A DNA stretch of 64,000 bases from Tetranychus cinnabarinus. Taxonomy: Eukaryota > Arthropoda > Arachnida > Trombidiformes > Tetranychidae. Positions within the stretch are counted from its first letter, which is position 1. Every line of letters starts with the position of its first letter. Below, in pieces: positions 45,834-58,931 of the stretch. A program made the translations under genes and the position numbers. The notes under the pieces were generated by a model, which was not told where the DNA came from, made no database searches, and saw only the letters and a list, made by a program, of their open reading frames with translations. The DNA lies in assembly GCA_022266195.1 (NCBI GenBank), contig WHVY01000007.1, positions 558,001-622,000 of the forward strand. The letters run 5' to 3'.

Positions 45834-48800
45834 TTAACATTCTTTGTAATTTAGGTATTCAACTAGCGTATTAGGTATGATTGTTGAGTTAGTTACATCC
45901 GTCGATTCCTGTGTCTTTTTCAGGCTTGAGCGACACAAGAAGAGCAGAGATTTAACACACGCCCTTGGTTCCATTATTGATACAGTCCCAAGACGAGTTC
46001 TAAAAAATATATAAAAATATAAATATCGTTTGAATACTGAAAAGCTATGGGATCAAGGGAAAAGGTTATGACTTACCCAATAGCTAAGAGACTACCTGAA
46101 GGCGAATAAGAACAGCATAGAGCTTGGTCAATAGGAGAAATTGCTTCTGGATTCTCAATATTGTCCAAGTCCCAGATTCGAAAGAATCTAATAGATTACA
46201 AAATAAAAAGTCATTATTAATTTATGAACTGCATTAAAAAATCACAAATCGTACCCATCGTCCGCAACCGAGGCAATATGACCACCATCAGGAGAGAAAG
46301 ACAAGTGCCTTATAAAGTGACCATTTTCTCCAGCCGCGTAAATCGACCTCGGAGGAGGCTGTAAATGACTATAAATTTTAAAGTATGAGAATTAGCATGA
46401 GGAACTTAAACCTTTAGGTGTAGTGAGATGATTAATAAATTCTTACAAGAACTCTTTGAGCTTGTTCCCGGTAGCAACGTTCCAGACAATGACTCGAGCA
46501 TCCCATGAGCCAGTTGCGAGAAGACTGCTATCTGGTGAAAAATCACAGCTTGAAACATTGTGCTGATGGCCGGCTAGAACGTAGACTACTTTAAACTCAG
46601 TAGTATCATAAACATGAACCTGTTTCCATATTATAAATCAAAGAATGAGAAGTTCATACTATAACTGTTTACTATTTATGAATTTAACATACCAGCTTAC
46701 TTGCTCCAGTTACCGCAAGAAATTTGCCATTGGGTGACCAGCAACAAGAAGTTAAAGGTTTACCATCTATTTTGAGAGTCTCAATCAAATTACCTTCCTC
46801 TGTCAAGTTCCAAATTTTAAGGAAACCGTCGTTAGAGGTGGAAGCCATGATTTGATTCGAACATGGTAACAATGAAATATCCGTAACAATGTCTTTGTGA
46901 GCAACAAGTTCCAACAATATTTTTCCTGTAAAGTGTGAGATAAAATTGTTGTGAAAAAAAGTACACAAGAATATAATAACACAAAGGCCAAGCAAGATAA
47001 CACATTGCTTGAACTCAACAAGAGCACGAGAGTAATAAGATGTTATAATTTACCTGCAATGAGATCCCAAACTCGAATCCTTCCAGTTCCATGACCAGTT
47101 ATAAGAAAAAAATCTTTAAATTGGGCAAAACGAGACCAAAAGTTTTTAGTTGAATCAAGTTGTTTGATACTACAAAATTTTAAACTTCGTACAAGATCAC
47201 CGCAATCAATTGTGATTGGAACCAATCGAGATTTGCGACAGGGCCTAAAAAAGAAAGGACAAAAGGCGATTAGATCAAATTTCAATAAAACCACTAACTA
47301 AACATAATAAGAGAAACAAAAATAAAGGTTTACAATTAAAACGATAAAACAGTGAATTTAATGTCCACTGTAAATAAAACCGAAAAAATGGAAAGCATTG
47401 CATTAGTATGGAAATCTATCCCTAGCAAGAGCCACAATACATTGTTTTGATCCATACTTTTGGATTCATTTGAATCAATATTGAATGGATATTATTCATG
47501 GGTGTTAATCTATTTTAATGCAATTATCAAATCTAGTCATTTTATACGGATGAATATTTTCATGAAAACTTTTTCGAGTTTCGTAACTCTGACAAACCAT
47601 GGCAACTCTGGTAATGACATCGTTTATTTCAACTGACAGATTCAATTAAAACTGGTTCAGGATTGACTAAATGTGTGTTTCCTGAACACTTCATCAAACT
47701 TCGTTTTCATTCAAACTATCCTTGGTGAATAAATTAGTGTCGTTTATATCCCTATATCACTATAAAATTGAAACACTAGACGTAACTCTAGCTGTCCAAC
47801 AAGTATAATACCTAAGGTAAAGGCTGATGGTAAGTAGCTGCCAATAACAATTACTTTAACGAGAGCAAATTTTCGCATGTCTGATTCCAATCAATAAAAA
47901 TAAATTATACACACGCATCTATAAAAAGAATCAGATGAAGTTGACAATCTTTACCCAATGGTTAATACAATGAATAGGAAATTAATTATTGAAATGACTA
48001 TTTTTAGCAATTAAATGGTTCAATGAATATCAATAATCAAATTTAGCGCGGCTTACTTGGCTGTTATGTCAGAGCAAGGAAGTATGGTTACCAATCTATG
48101 ACCAGCCGACCAAGCAAAGCAAGTATCATCAGGGGAAAAAGCACATTTCCAGGTTTCAGAATCGGATGAAGGTGATCCGTGGATCGATTTGTTTGGTACC
48201 AATTGTTTCAATACTTTGACACTTTCTGGTAAACAAAATTACAGTGTTGTTAATTGTTACCAAATGTTACAGTACATGAGTTTTGTACAAAGAAATGAAA
48301 AATAACGTGTTGTTCCTGGAGCCAACTCTTTTAACCAATTTGTATATTTAGCTTCACTTCAAATAACAAGGTATTTATTATTTCATCCTTTTCACACTTT
48401 TTTTCATTATTATACATTTTATATGATGATGTTCCTCATAATAACTTCCACTTTAATACTTGCAGTCTATTTATACTTACACCAGAAGAAAGCTATTTAA
48501 TCTGTTGGCTTCAACTCAAGAAATTTACGATCTTTCATGTAAATATTTTAAAGACTCATCATTCATCATATTATTGATAGACATAAAAGGCTTAGTCTTG
48601 TCTAAAGTTTATCAACTTATTCACAGCTTTGAAAGCAATGTTAAATTTTGAAATTTACAATGTATTCAGAGTTTTCCCTACCTTGATAATGAATCTTAAA
48701 TGAACTCAACAACGCAGACAAATGTATAAACGATGAGTTATGAACAACAGATGAATTCTTACTGACAGTTGTAAGTATAGATAAGTCGTGTGAAGTTCAA

Positions 48801-48883
48801 AGTTCATGTAATATAAAAGGTATGTAATGAATAATGAAATACTCACTTTCACAACCGGTGTTTGCCTTGAGGTTGATAGCCAT
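45834..48883 (-). CDS. WSB1: WSB1/WSB2-like WD40 and SOCS-box protein
   Basis: Eight exons join in phase: 48847-48883 (ATG at 48881-48883), 48057-48225, 47054-47244, 46693-46925, 46447-46619, 46255-46368, 46077-46187 and 45834-45999, for about 397 residues (404-421 in human WSB2/WSB1). WSB proteins are substrate adaptors of elongin B/C-cullin 5 ubiquitin ligases. Support: WD repeats with typical ends (GRIRVWDLIAGK, GFLKIWNL, ARVIVWNV, FFRIWDL); the WSB-specific FHLQPPPRSIYAAGENGHFI between repeats; and a C-terminal SOCS box (VKSLLFLCRSSLK, then IIPNTLVEYLNY). The 46369 acceptor was chosen over one ten bases further in because it keeps both phase and the HL.PPP motif. One intron is 812 bp, one 621 bp and the others under 130 bp. 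Confidence 0.92.
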
Positions 48884-50951
48884 TCAATGTAACAGACTAA
48901 ACTATCACAAAAAAGTGGTTTATCTGTAAAATAAATGAACGTTGATGAAGAGATTTAGGTTGACAAAATTACAATCAATGAATTTAAGATTGTAATGATT
49001 CAATGATTTGGGTATAAATAAAAATTAAGATGCAGGTTTAAAAAAGGTAACAATCAGACGCACTTAAATAAACCTTTGATAAACCTTTGCACTTTTCACT
49101 TTTTTCTGATGTAAAGTTCAAAGAACCAAGAACTGTTGAATATATGATTGATTAATCTCTGATTATTATTTCTATTTTAGGCAGGTTTGGACAAGGAAGA
49201 CAATAATAACAAGGATGGATTTGTTGGACAGAAATATCGAATAATCGTTGGGTAGAAATGTCAACAATCAAAATGAGATACAATAACAAAGAAGTTAAAA
49301 GTTGCCGACTGTTATAGTGATTGCTTACGGATGAAAATAAACTAATGGCTTGAAAATTGATCAACAGAATGCCGTAAAATGAAATGAAACAATAATGATA
49401 CTGAATCAGAGTGAATTCTCAAATGATAAACATGCAATAAGGATTGTCAAAATTACTAAACATGCGTCATGTAAGTACCTTTTTCAACGAAGCAAAATCG
49501 ATTTTATGCCAACTCAGTCTATTCATATACTTTTATCTTGTTTTCTTCAGGCTTTTCCTCATCTTCTTTCCATGGCTTCCTACTGATTCATAGAAGTAGA
49601 TTTTCATCAACTCATATATTTCCTATCTCATTTCAACTCTTATACACCTTATAATACTCATTTTCTGGTTGCTTTAACCTGAAATCAATAAAGACGCTGG
49701 TACCATATTTTGATTAATGGGAGGATCTATTTTGTTGACCCAAAACTTGTATGCTCATGGACATATTGGTGTGATTATTTTGTCATTTTTCAAGCTTGAG
49801 ATCTTTTCAAGGAAAAACTTTTACATCAACCAGAGTTTAATTCAATTGCTTGACCAAAATTATTGTTTCCCATCAAATTGATTGGTTAATGCGTATCAAA
49901 AGTCAACTAGCTGTTTCACTAGCTAAAGATACATTAATCTTACCCTAAACTTGTGTTGACATTGAGCATACAATTTTATAACCACTTTGTGTCTATGAAT
50001 AAAAATGGGTTTCATATTAATAATAATTATATTATAAATAGCATTTGTACAATTATCATACAATTTATAACTATGAAATATTGTAATGCTAGATGGAAAC
50101 TTCATCATTTATGATCAAAAATGTTCATGAAAGATTAACATTGACATTAAAATTGACTTTAGTTTTAATCTCAGATTTGTATTCCATTTGTTATGGCAAC
50201 TAATTTTCTCACAGCATTTAATTTTAAATTAAATGCCATTGATTTAGCTTTCTTTCAAGATCTTTCTCGTTCCAATATTTCTGGTTCATTTCATAAAATG
50301 ACATTTTTTTCGAACTGCTAACAAGTCATTCTTAATATTCAACTAATACATCATTAATTTACTTTCATATTATGTGTGACAAAAATTAAGGAGCTGAAGT
50401 ATTAATTATACATTATTTATTAATTGTATCTGAGCAGCTTTATTATGCCAGCACAGTACGAAATTTAGATGACCTCAACAGTTGTGTCAGGTCTAACATC
50501 AATCAGCGTGATTCCTGTATTAACTAGCTATTCTGTTTATATTAATGTTTATATTAATATTAGTATTAGAATTGATTGCTGTTAATCGCTTCAAAATTGA
50601 AGCATTGCTTACGGCCATCTACAAATCCCGGCCTACACATTTGCCAGCCTTGGATAGATCCTGATGCGATTGCAATTTATTACTTAAACTTTATTTAGAT
50701 ACAGAATTACTATTCAAAATACAATTCAAAATAATATCAATTGTAAATGGACAATCAATAGTTGGTCATATTTTTAGTTTAACAGTAAACAAATTAAATA
50801 TTGATACCAGAGCAATGTTGAAAATATTTAACTTAAACAACAAACATTATAATTATTTATGTTTTTACATCATTGAGACTCCATTGATTGGTTCTAATCC
50901 TGAATAATTTTATAAAGAGAACAGATTGTTTTAATTAGTAATTAGGTTTTG
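48884..50951. other. Intergenic region, WSB to KIF17
   Basis: About 2.1 kb, AT-rich, with no gene seen. It contains one copy of a dispersed repeat (49357-49509) listed separately. Confidence 0.4.
49357..49509 (+). repeat. Dispersed repeat, copy A
   Basis: Shares TTGAT..AACAGAATGCCGT, AATGATACTGAATC, AATTCTCAAATGATAA, ACTAAACATGCGT and TTTTTCAACGAAGCAAAA with 57904-58030 in the same order and orientation, at roughly 80-85% identity by eye. Its nature is unknown. Copy A has a small insertion (near 49468-49480) that copy B lacks. Confidence 0.75.
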
Positions 50952-53900
50952 TCATCGAATCTCAAGCTCACCTTCTTTTCTTCCAACTCGAATGGATTGT
51001 AACCTAAATGGACGTCTCGGTAATTCACCAGCACTTAATGATCCACTGAAAAAATCATCTTCTTTACCATTTCGAGTGCTCGGTAAAGATTTACTTAATT
51101 TTCTATCCCCTTGATTATCATTTACATTCGTTATTGTGGATTGATTTGTAGATGTTGGCGTTGAAATGGACGAATTAGCTAATAACGGTGATTCGTGTTG
51201 AACAATTGAAGTGGTCATCGATTTACCAAAATTACCAATTGGCTTTAAACTGTTGTTCAGATTTTCTTGGCTATTGCTCATCAGGTTATTTCCATTGGAT
51301 AAATTACTTTTTGAGCCATGTAACCCAGTTAATCGATTTGGCCTGATTCCATTGATTGCTCCGGTGACTGTGAAACTAATATTTGTGAGACAAAATTTCT
51401 ATCCAACAAGAAACATAAAATAGCAAAATAAACCGAACTCAAAATATAAAAAAAACACGAAGCAAAGCAAAGCAGAGCAAAGCAAATGGACAAAACCAGT
51501 TTGGTAATAAAATGAAAAGCAACGCGCGATATTGATCAAAATTTCAACTTACGACTAGTAACTTTACGAACATTGTTCAGCAACTCTTCTCGTCTTTTTG
51601 GCTTGAAATAATTTGCTGCAATATTTTCTTCCGCTCCTTTCTCAAACTTTTGAAGTAATCGAAATTCAGAGAGAGATTCTTTATCCTCTTCATCAATCAT
51701 ATCATCAACATTATTAGAAGAGAAACTTCTTCCTGGCGATATCGATCGAGAAAATAGAGATTTTTCCCTTCCACCGGGCTGAATTCGGCCCACCTGACCA
51801 AAACTGCTTCCAATCAATGGTGTCGAGCCTGGAGGTGGAGGAAGTTTAGTTCGGGTTACAAGCAATTCGGGTAGACGCCACTTCTGTAAATCTTCATCCC
51901 AGATGCTTTCACTTTTAACCTTATCGATGTTGGCATAATTACAATCTTTACGAACACAAGGTTGAATTTTGTCCAAAATTTGGGCTAACAGTTTTATTTG
52001 TTGATCTTGCCGTCTGATTGTTTCTAAGTAATCTGTCCTTTCCGTTTCAAATTCACTTTGTAAATCTTTTACTTCACTTTCCAGGGTTGATATTTTTCTT
52101 TTGGCTCTTTTCAGTAACGCTGTTCTGGCCCTTAATTCCTCTGTAATATCACCGTAAGCTTTGAGCAACAACTGGTCATCATCATCAAGCTTTTTGAGAG
52201 CTTCAGAAACTGCGGCCATTCGTCTTTCAGCGATTCTTTTTCTCTTTGTTCGCTTTTCTTTCAATTCTGGATCATTTGCCTTTTCACCTCCAACCATTCT
52301 CTCTTGGAGTGCTTGAATCCTTTCTATTGTTTCAGCTTGAATTTGTGCGATGTTTCCCTTTTCTCGGTCTAGATCTGAAACCGGTGAAACCATAGGGCCA
52401 TTGATTTGAACTGGAGTCTCGTTAATCAACTCTTCAGGATCTCCGTCATTGTGTATTATGGCTTCGTTTCCTTCCCGAATCAACCTTTGCTCCATGGTTT
52501 CTTTCAATTTATTCATGTCATTCTTCAATTGAGCATTTCTAGCTTGTTCCTCTTTATGTTTTTCAACCAATTCTTGCATTTTTTGGTCGTATTCTTGTTT
52601 TATCTTGTCAAGTACATCATTATCAATTACATTTGAGCCTGAAAAAGTCATAAGAATATAATATTATTAAACTTTAATAACAATTCTAATTTTAAGAAAA
52701 TGAAGATTCTGTAAAAATGATAAAGGATGTAACTCTCAAGTTGCTGAATAAACTTTTTGAAAACTTACTTATTTGAGAAACTGTTGATGTCGATAGCAGA
52801 GATTTGAGTCTTTGAATTTCCTCTTGATACTCGCGTAACAAAGCATCTTTCGGATCTTCATTTATCGTTGGTTTGTTTTGAATATTCTTGGCACGATTGG
52901 CATACCTCAGTGTACTAAGGGTTTCATCATAATTATTGTCTGCCGGTGAAAGGCAAGCAACCATCAAAGTTTTCGTGTTACCTCCTAATGAGTCTTGCAG
53001 AAGACGAGTCAGCTTTGAATCTCTATACGGAATGTGTTTGCATTTACCATCGACTAGGGCTGAGATGACGTTACCCAAAGCAGATAGAGACAAATTAATT
53101 TTTGTCGCCTCTTTCAATCGATCTCCAGTGGCCCCTGTTTTAGCCTGTCTTTCACTTCCAGCCAAATCAACGAGATTCAATTTTCCTTTGCGTATAGTTG
53201 TATCAAAATCAGCCATTTCACCAGTTTGCATACGCTCTAGTTGCACTGTGAATATTGAATGTGACCGTGATGAGTCTGCATTCATCAAAGTTGCTCCAAC
53301 AGAACGATTCTTCCATCCCAGCTCCATTAATTGTTCACATTGTTTTACATCATGTACTGGATGACATGATAATCCTGGGACAAAAACTCCTTGTTCAGGA
53401 GCTTCTTTCAGATCTAACTTTTTCTTTGAGTCGGTCCCAAGAAGATCACGAATCTCTTCATTGTAAATTTCAAGATAAGACGCATGAACTAGAAATTTGG
53501 TGTTTTCGGTAGCGGCTATGGCTTCAAAAATGTGCTCAAATGCTCTAGGAATGATTCCCTTTTGGCTTGCCGGAGTTGTGATTCCTTGCATAGTAAATGA
53601 TTTACCACATCCTGTCTGTCCGTAAGCAAATACGGTTCCATTGTATCCTTCGGTAACACTCTGGTAAATAAAATAAATCAGTTAAATTCAGGGTTTAATG
53701 GAGTAAATTAATGGTTGTTACCAAAAATACAGAGGGATAATTGTACATTTTTAGGCAAAGTACATTGGTACTGAATTCTGGTTACAAAGCAACTTTCTAA
53801 TGGCCATTTTAAAAGATGATTTGGTTTCATTTAGACATAAATTCGAGATCATTTAGATTCATTAGACTGCAAGACATTTCATGCTATGCACCACATTTAT

Positions 53901-56311
53901 TTAGTCTTAAACTAAATGGTCGATTCGAGAATAAACTGACATTTTCTGCTCATTTAACAAACATTAAGATGTAATGTAAAGAAGTTTGTTGCTGAAAAGA
54001 CACAATAAACACAATTGTAGCATTTTTGCACAAATTTACACAAACACTGAAAGAAAAATGGCCCAAACTCGGTAAAAATGAACCTCAATCAAATTTAGAC
54101 TCGTCTAATTTGTTAAGAAACAAAAACTGAGTCCTTTTGTGCTATTTATTAGTTTCTATGATCAACAGTCTTCGAGAAAACGGAGTTCGAAGTTGAAACT
54201 TTGATCGCTTTTATTTCAATAATGGAAGCAGATTTTTCCATAAAACTCACTTTGCTAATGTAACTTTTGATAGTTAACTAGAAAATGCACTTATTTTTAC
54301 AGATAAAATTTCCCGTTCAAAATAAAACGGATAAGTTCGATTCGCATTTAAATCGACTTATCTCTGCAAATATGACAGTTAGAGAACTGAAACTTATATT
54401 ACGGCATTAGAAGTTGTATGCACACATTATGTAGCGAATAATTTCTTCCCTTCATCAACGGTTCACTTTATTTTGGCCTTTAGCCTAAAAACTTTGACCC
54501 TCGATATTTCGAGAACGGTAGCCTCTACAATCATTATTTTTTGGCCAAGCATGACATGATATTATTGGTTATAAAATATTGCAATGTTAAATTATTAAAG
54601 ACCATACAAGATTAGTTATAACATTGTATTAATTGGGTTTCCAGATTTGATACCAGATTAACAAAGTAAATGGTTACTTATGATGTCTTGGAATAAGATT
54701 CATTATTAAAGAAATTAGCACAAATTTCTTCGTTATTCATTCTTCGATTGTTATAGTCCATAATAAGATTTAATGTTCAGCCAAAAAATAATGATTGTAG
54801 AGGCTACCGTTCTCGAAATATCGAGGGTCAAAGTTTTTAGGCTAAAGGCCAAAATAAAGTGAACCGTTGATGAAGGGAAGAAATTATTCGCTACATAATG
54901 TGTGCATACAACTTCTAATGCCGTAATATAAGTTTCAGTTCTCTAACTGTCATATTTGCAGAGATAAGTCGATTTAAATGCGAATCGAACTTATCCGTTT
55001 TATTTTGAACGGGAAATTTTATCTGTAAAAATAAGTGCATTTTCTAGTTAACTATCAAAAGTTTCATTAGCAAAGTGAGTTTTATGGAAAAATCTGCTTC
55101 CATTATTGAAATAAAAGCGATCAAAGTTTCAACTTCGAACTCCGTTTTCTCGAAGACTGTTGATCATAGAAACTAATAAATAGCACAAAAGGACTCAGTT
55201 TTTGTTTCTTAACAAATTAGCCGAGTCTAAATTTGATAGAGGTGCATTTTTACCGAGTTTTGGCCATTTTTCATGCAGTGTTTGTGTAAATTTGTGCAAA
55301 AATGCTACAATTGTGTTTATTGTGTCTTTTTAGCAACAAACTTCTTTACATTACATCTTAATGTTTGTTAAATGAGCAGAAAATGTCAGTTTATTCCCGA
55401 ATCGACCATGTAATTGAAGACTAAATAAATGTGTCGCAAAGCTAAAAATGTCTTGCAGTCTAATGAATCTAAATGATCTCGAATTTATGTCTAAATGAAA
55501 CTAAATCATCTTTTAAAATGGCCATTAGAAAGTTGATATGCATTATAATAACCAGTACTTAATAATGTTTAATTGCCTACAAATGGACACATATCCATAA
55601 ACATTCCATGTTCCCATAATTGTAATAAATCGATAGAACACGATGACCTCGAAGACTGTTCATCAGAGCGATCTTTAAATCGCGTAAATGGACTCAGCTT
55701 TCACTCCCCTAAAAACCCATAGAGTCTAAATTTGAAAGAAACTAATTTTTACCCGTTTTCGTCCATTTGTGTCAATTTTTGGATAGAATTTGAAAACAAC
55801 ATAAACCACTCGTTTAATAAGTTGTATTATTATAACTGTATCGCATAAAAATCAATAAAAACAATTTAATATCACCATTAAGTACTTTCAATCACTTTCA
55901 TAATATTAAAAGTCGTAACATGTTTGTACTGTTTTTGTTAACATTTGTAATAAACTTACCTCAACAATGGGAAATACAATTTCGTTATAAATCTGTTCTG
56001 TTGTTGAATCAACGAAATAAGCGCCATCAAATGTAAATGGCTTGGGAAGGGCTTCTGGGTCATGAGGATTAATGATGCTGCATTGGCCAAGCGCAGGGTT
56101 GATCTGGACAATAACCTGAATTATGGAGAGTTAAAAATAAACGAAAACATAAAAATTCATTGTAAAACACTTTATAAATTGAAATCGATTGAACCAATTT
56201 TCTTAAAAAAAGAAGACATGAAAATCTGATGCTTACCTTGCATTTCAAGTCCTTTTCTCTCTGGTTGAGAGGTCGGCATCGAACTATAACTTTGACTGCC
56301 TCTGAAGACAT
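50952..56311 (-). CDS. KIF17: Kinesin-2 motor, KIF17/OSM-3 type
   Basis: Five exons join in phase: 56237-56311 (ATG at 56309-56311), 55960-56115, 52769-53660, 51553-52638 and 50952-51367, for about 874 residues (OSM-3 699, human KIF17 1029). The motor is homodimeric, plus-end directed, and works in intraflagellar transport and dendritic cargo transport. Support: N-terminal motor starting SSEAVKVIVRCRPLNQRE; P-loop GQTGCGKS (91-98); switch I NADSSRSHSIF; switch II DLAGSER; and the neck RYANRAKNIQNKPTINEDPK followed by LLREYQEEIQRLKSLL, specific to KIF17/OSM-3. A coiled coil follows in exon 4 (YDQKMQELVEKHKEEQARN and later heptads). The tail is Ser/Asn-rich. The 2.3 kb intron between exons 2 and 3 carries a large inverted repeat. 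Confidence 0.95.
51461..51486. repeat. Short AGCAA tandem repeat
   Basis: Five AGCAA-type units (one varied to AGCAG) inside a KIF17 intron. Confidence 0.7.
53790..54545 (+). repeat. Left arm of a 756 bp inverted repeat in the KIF17 intron
   Basis: It starts CAACTTTCTAATGGCC and ends CATTATTTTTTGGC. The reverse complement lies at 54780-55535, and both arms are 756 bp, so there are almost no net indels. Identity is well over 90% by eye, highest in the inner half. Weaker similarity continues outward for about 40 bases on each side. Confidence 0.93.
54780..55535 (-). repeat. Right arm of the 756 bp inverted repeat in the KIF17 intron
   Basis: It starts GCCAAAAAATAATG and ends GGCCATTAGAAAGTTG, and is separated from the left arm by a 234 bp loop (54546-54779). 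No transposase frame is visible in arms or loop. It could be a foldback/MITE-type element or an inverted local duplication. No clear target duplication is seen. Confidence 0.93.
55651..55795 (-). repeat. Diverged third copy of part of the inverted-repeat arm
   Basis: GAAGACTGTT.ATCA, GGACTCAG.TTT, GAGTCTAAATTTGA and a TTTTTACC.GTTTT.G.CCATTT run occur in the same order as in the right arm at about 55155-55270. It is a direct, much older copy of that segment. Confidence 0.65.
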
Positions 56312-58931
56312 AACTCATCGCTATAGCTGACTAAAAGGTACTTAAGATTTAATCCGTCGAGCGGACAATAAAGTCACAAAATAACCACATCGAACCGGTA
56401 CTTTACTAAACACCAATTGCGCAGATTTAAGTAGAAAGTTTAGGTTTACTTTGAGATTAAAGTCACAATATGATGAGATGAAATGACCATGTTTTAAAAC
56501 AATTGTGGGCAAAGGTAAACGGATCAACAATCGGTACAATAATAAAAAGAGCAATGGTGAAGAAAAAGGAAGAGACAAAACAACAGGGAACTCAACAGTT
56601 GATTTATTGATGAAAACAAAAATGAGACATGTAGATCAGTTTATGAGAAAAATTGATCTATTAACCTAGAATTCTGGTGACAAGGTAAAGGCGAACGTTT
56701 AAAAATTGATAAATCACAAGGCTAAATTAACCGAAGTTGTTTAAATAATTAAAAATATTGTGAATAACAAAGAGAAACAACGGGAAAATGAAAGATATGG
56801 AAATATAAACAACGAGGCAAAATGGTGACACACTGGACAAAAATATTAAGATTCGTGTTCTTTGATAAACAAAAGGTTGATAATAAGATCACACAAGACA
56901 ATTTAACTTTGTAAACGATAGCAGTAATCAAAATCAATTAGAATTATTGTTCAACAGCTTTTTTACCTTTACACTTGAAATGGCCTAGTCAACCTTTTAC
57001 AGTCAGTTTGTATCATCAATTCCATATTGACTACTTTTATTGTTGCTATTAGAAACTAACGATCATTTCCAAGGTTTATTCTCTTTCTTTTTTCTTCAAT
57101 CGATCAATTGGATGAATTTTATCAAACTACCAGCAATCATGATCATAATAACACTAACTGTAATGAAATATGAAAACAAACTGAATTGACTGAGTGTCTG
57201 AAAATCAAAGGTTTGCATATAATAACAGTTTATTAAGAAATGCATTTCAAGTGTAAGATTTGTCTTCAACAATGAACAAGATCACTGAATTTGTCCAGTA
57301 AAGTGTTTCAAATTGATATTGAAATAAATTTACAATCGAGCACTGAATCTTAAGAATAAGCTAATCATTGATCTATTTTGACATTTTTTTCTTCATTTCT
57401 TCTTTTTCAATGCCAAATATTTTAACCATTAAACTGAGTTTATTTTATTGATTGACAGTCACTTTTCAGATTATACTTAATTAATAATTTACAATCCCAA
57501 CTTTCCAACTAAAACGTTTTATCATCTTTATCAATAAACAATTAAAACGAAATATCAAGATGATATTTGATTAACCAAAACTTACAAAAACTGTTAGACA
57601 ATACAATAAGTAGAAAACAATTTGTAAGTTGTATTGTAAATGTATTTAAGCTGGGAGTTTTGGGTACTTAAACACACTATTTTGAAATAGTAGTCAGGGA
57701 TAAGTTGATAGATTTTCGTGTTTGGACCAGCCGCGATAGCACTAGCCGTATAAACCCTTTCTAAGTGTTTTATCGACCCATAGGTGCTAGGCTTTATCCA
57801 GCTGGAAATCCACCAGGAAGGGAGGATGAGATAGTCCAGGAGGCTCAACCCTGAGGAGGCAACTAGCTCAAGAAATTTAGGATCTTTCTAGTAAATTTGT
57901 AGATTGATAAAACAGAATGCCGTTGCATGAAATTAATTAAAAATGATACTGAATCTGAATAATTCTCAAATGATAAGGATTGTTAAAAGTACTAAACATG
58001 CGTTTTTCAACGAAGCAAAACGGTTTTATGAAAAATTTTACAAAATGAATAAATCTTATTTCACTTCTTATAAAAGTCAAATTTAGTCAAATATTATAGA
58101 TTAAAACTTTGAGGCTTCAGTTGACCATTGGAATAGAGGAAATCAAAACTGTCATAAACTTGGCTGGATTGGAAACGCAAACTCAATTGATTTCAAATGA
58201 ATTTTCTCAACTTCAAAAGTTCAAACTTGTTGGCAATTGATAGATTTTTCAATAATGAAACCCTCGCAGGAATGCAATTTATTGCTGTGTGTAATGTTAA
58301 AGTGAAAGTAAAAACCTGAAGAACATTAATTTAGCTGTTAACAAATTAACGTTTTACTAAACTTTCATTGCATTCCACTCCATGCTTCTTCCAAATAACT
58401 TAGAAACTTTCAAATTAAATTGAACTGAATGTTATAATTTCGTTTAATAGACATTTCAAGAAAAAAAAATATTTTTTTTTATAATTTTGAGTGTGAATAA
58501 CACTTTTTTATTGGCATGCAATCTCTTTGTGAACAAATCACAAACAAATTAATAGGTTAAGACTTGGAGGAAAATCACAAAATTATCATCAAAACTTTGG
58601 TTCTGAGATGTTTTATTTGATTTATTCTACATCTCGGAACAAATTTGATTTCGTTAAAATCTTAAGGAAAATTGTTTATACAAAAGAAGCCAAGCGAAAC
58701 ACAATCCTTTTTGTGCTGAAAATAATTGATTCTATTCCAGTCAGAATAATTGACAAAATTATCAATTATTTCTTTGTCATAATTAAGTTTATCGAGTTGA
58801 AAAATAATGAATTTATTCCACCGGGCTTGATGTGTGTAATTATACCCATGAAGGGCCCACCGAGAAAAGGAAGTTTCATTCAGCTTCAACCTTCAATTTT
58901 AAAAAATTGCCAGTCTTGATCCATCATGACT
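56312..58931. other. Intergenic region, KIF17 to MSL1
   Basis: About 2.6 kb without a supportable gene. A GC-richer segment (about 57660-57880) and another (about 58815-58870, CACCGGGCTTGATGTG, AAGGGCCCACCGAG) stand out from AT-rich surroundings. Frames there (minus 57594-57848, plus 58608-58919) have no recognised domain. Repeat copy B lies at 57904-58030. Confidence 0.4.
57904..58030 (+). repeat. Dispersed repeat, copy B
   Basis: Diverged second copy of 49357-49509, in the same orientation, about 8.5 kb away. The two copies flank the KIF17 locus. Confidence 0.75.

Noticed and set aside
58608..58919. Overlapping open frames on both strands downstream of MSL1
   Set aside because: Both are biased in composition and show no domain. 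Open frames on both strands of AT-rich DNA are expected by chance.
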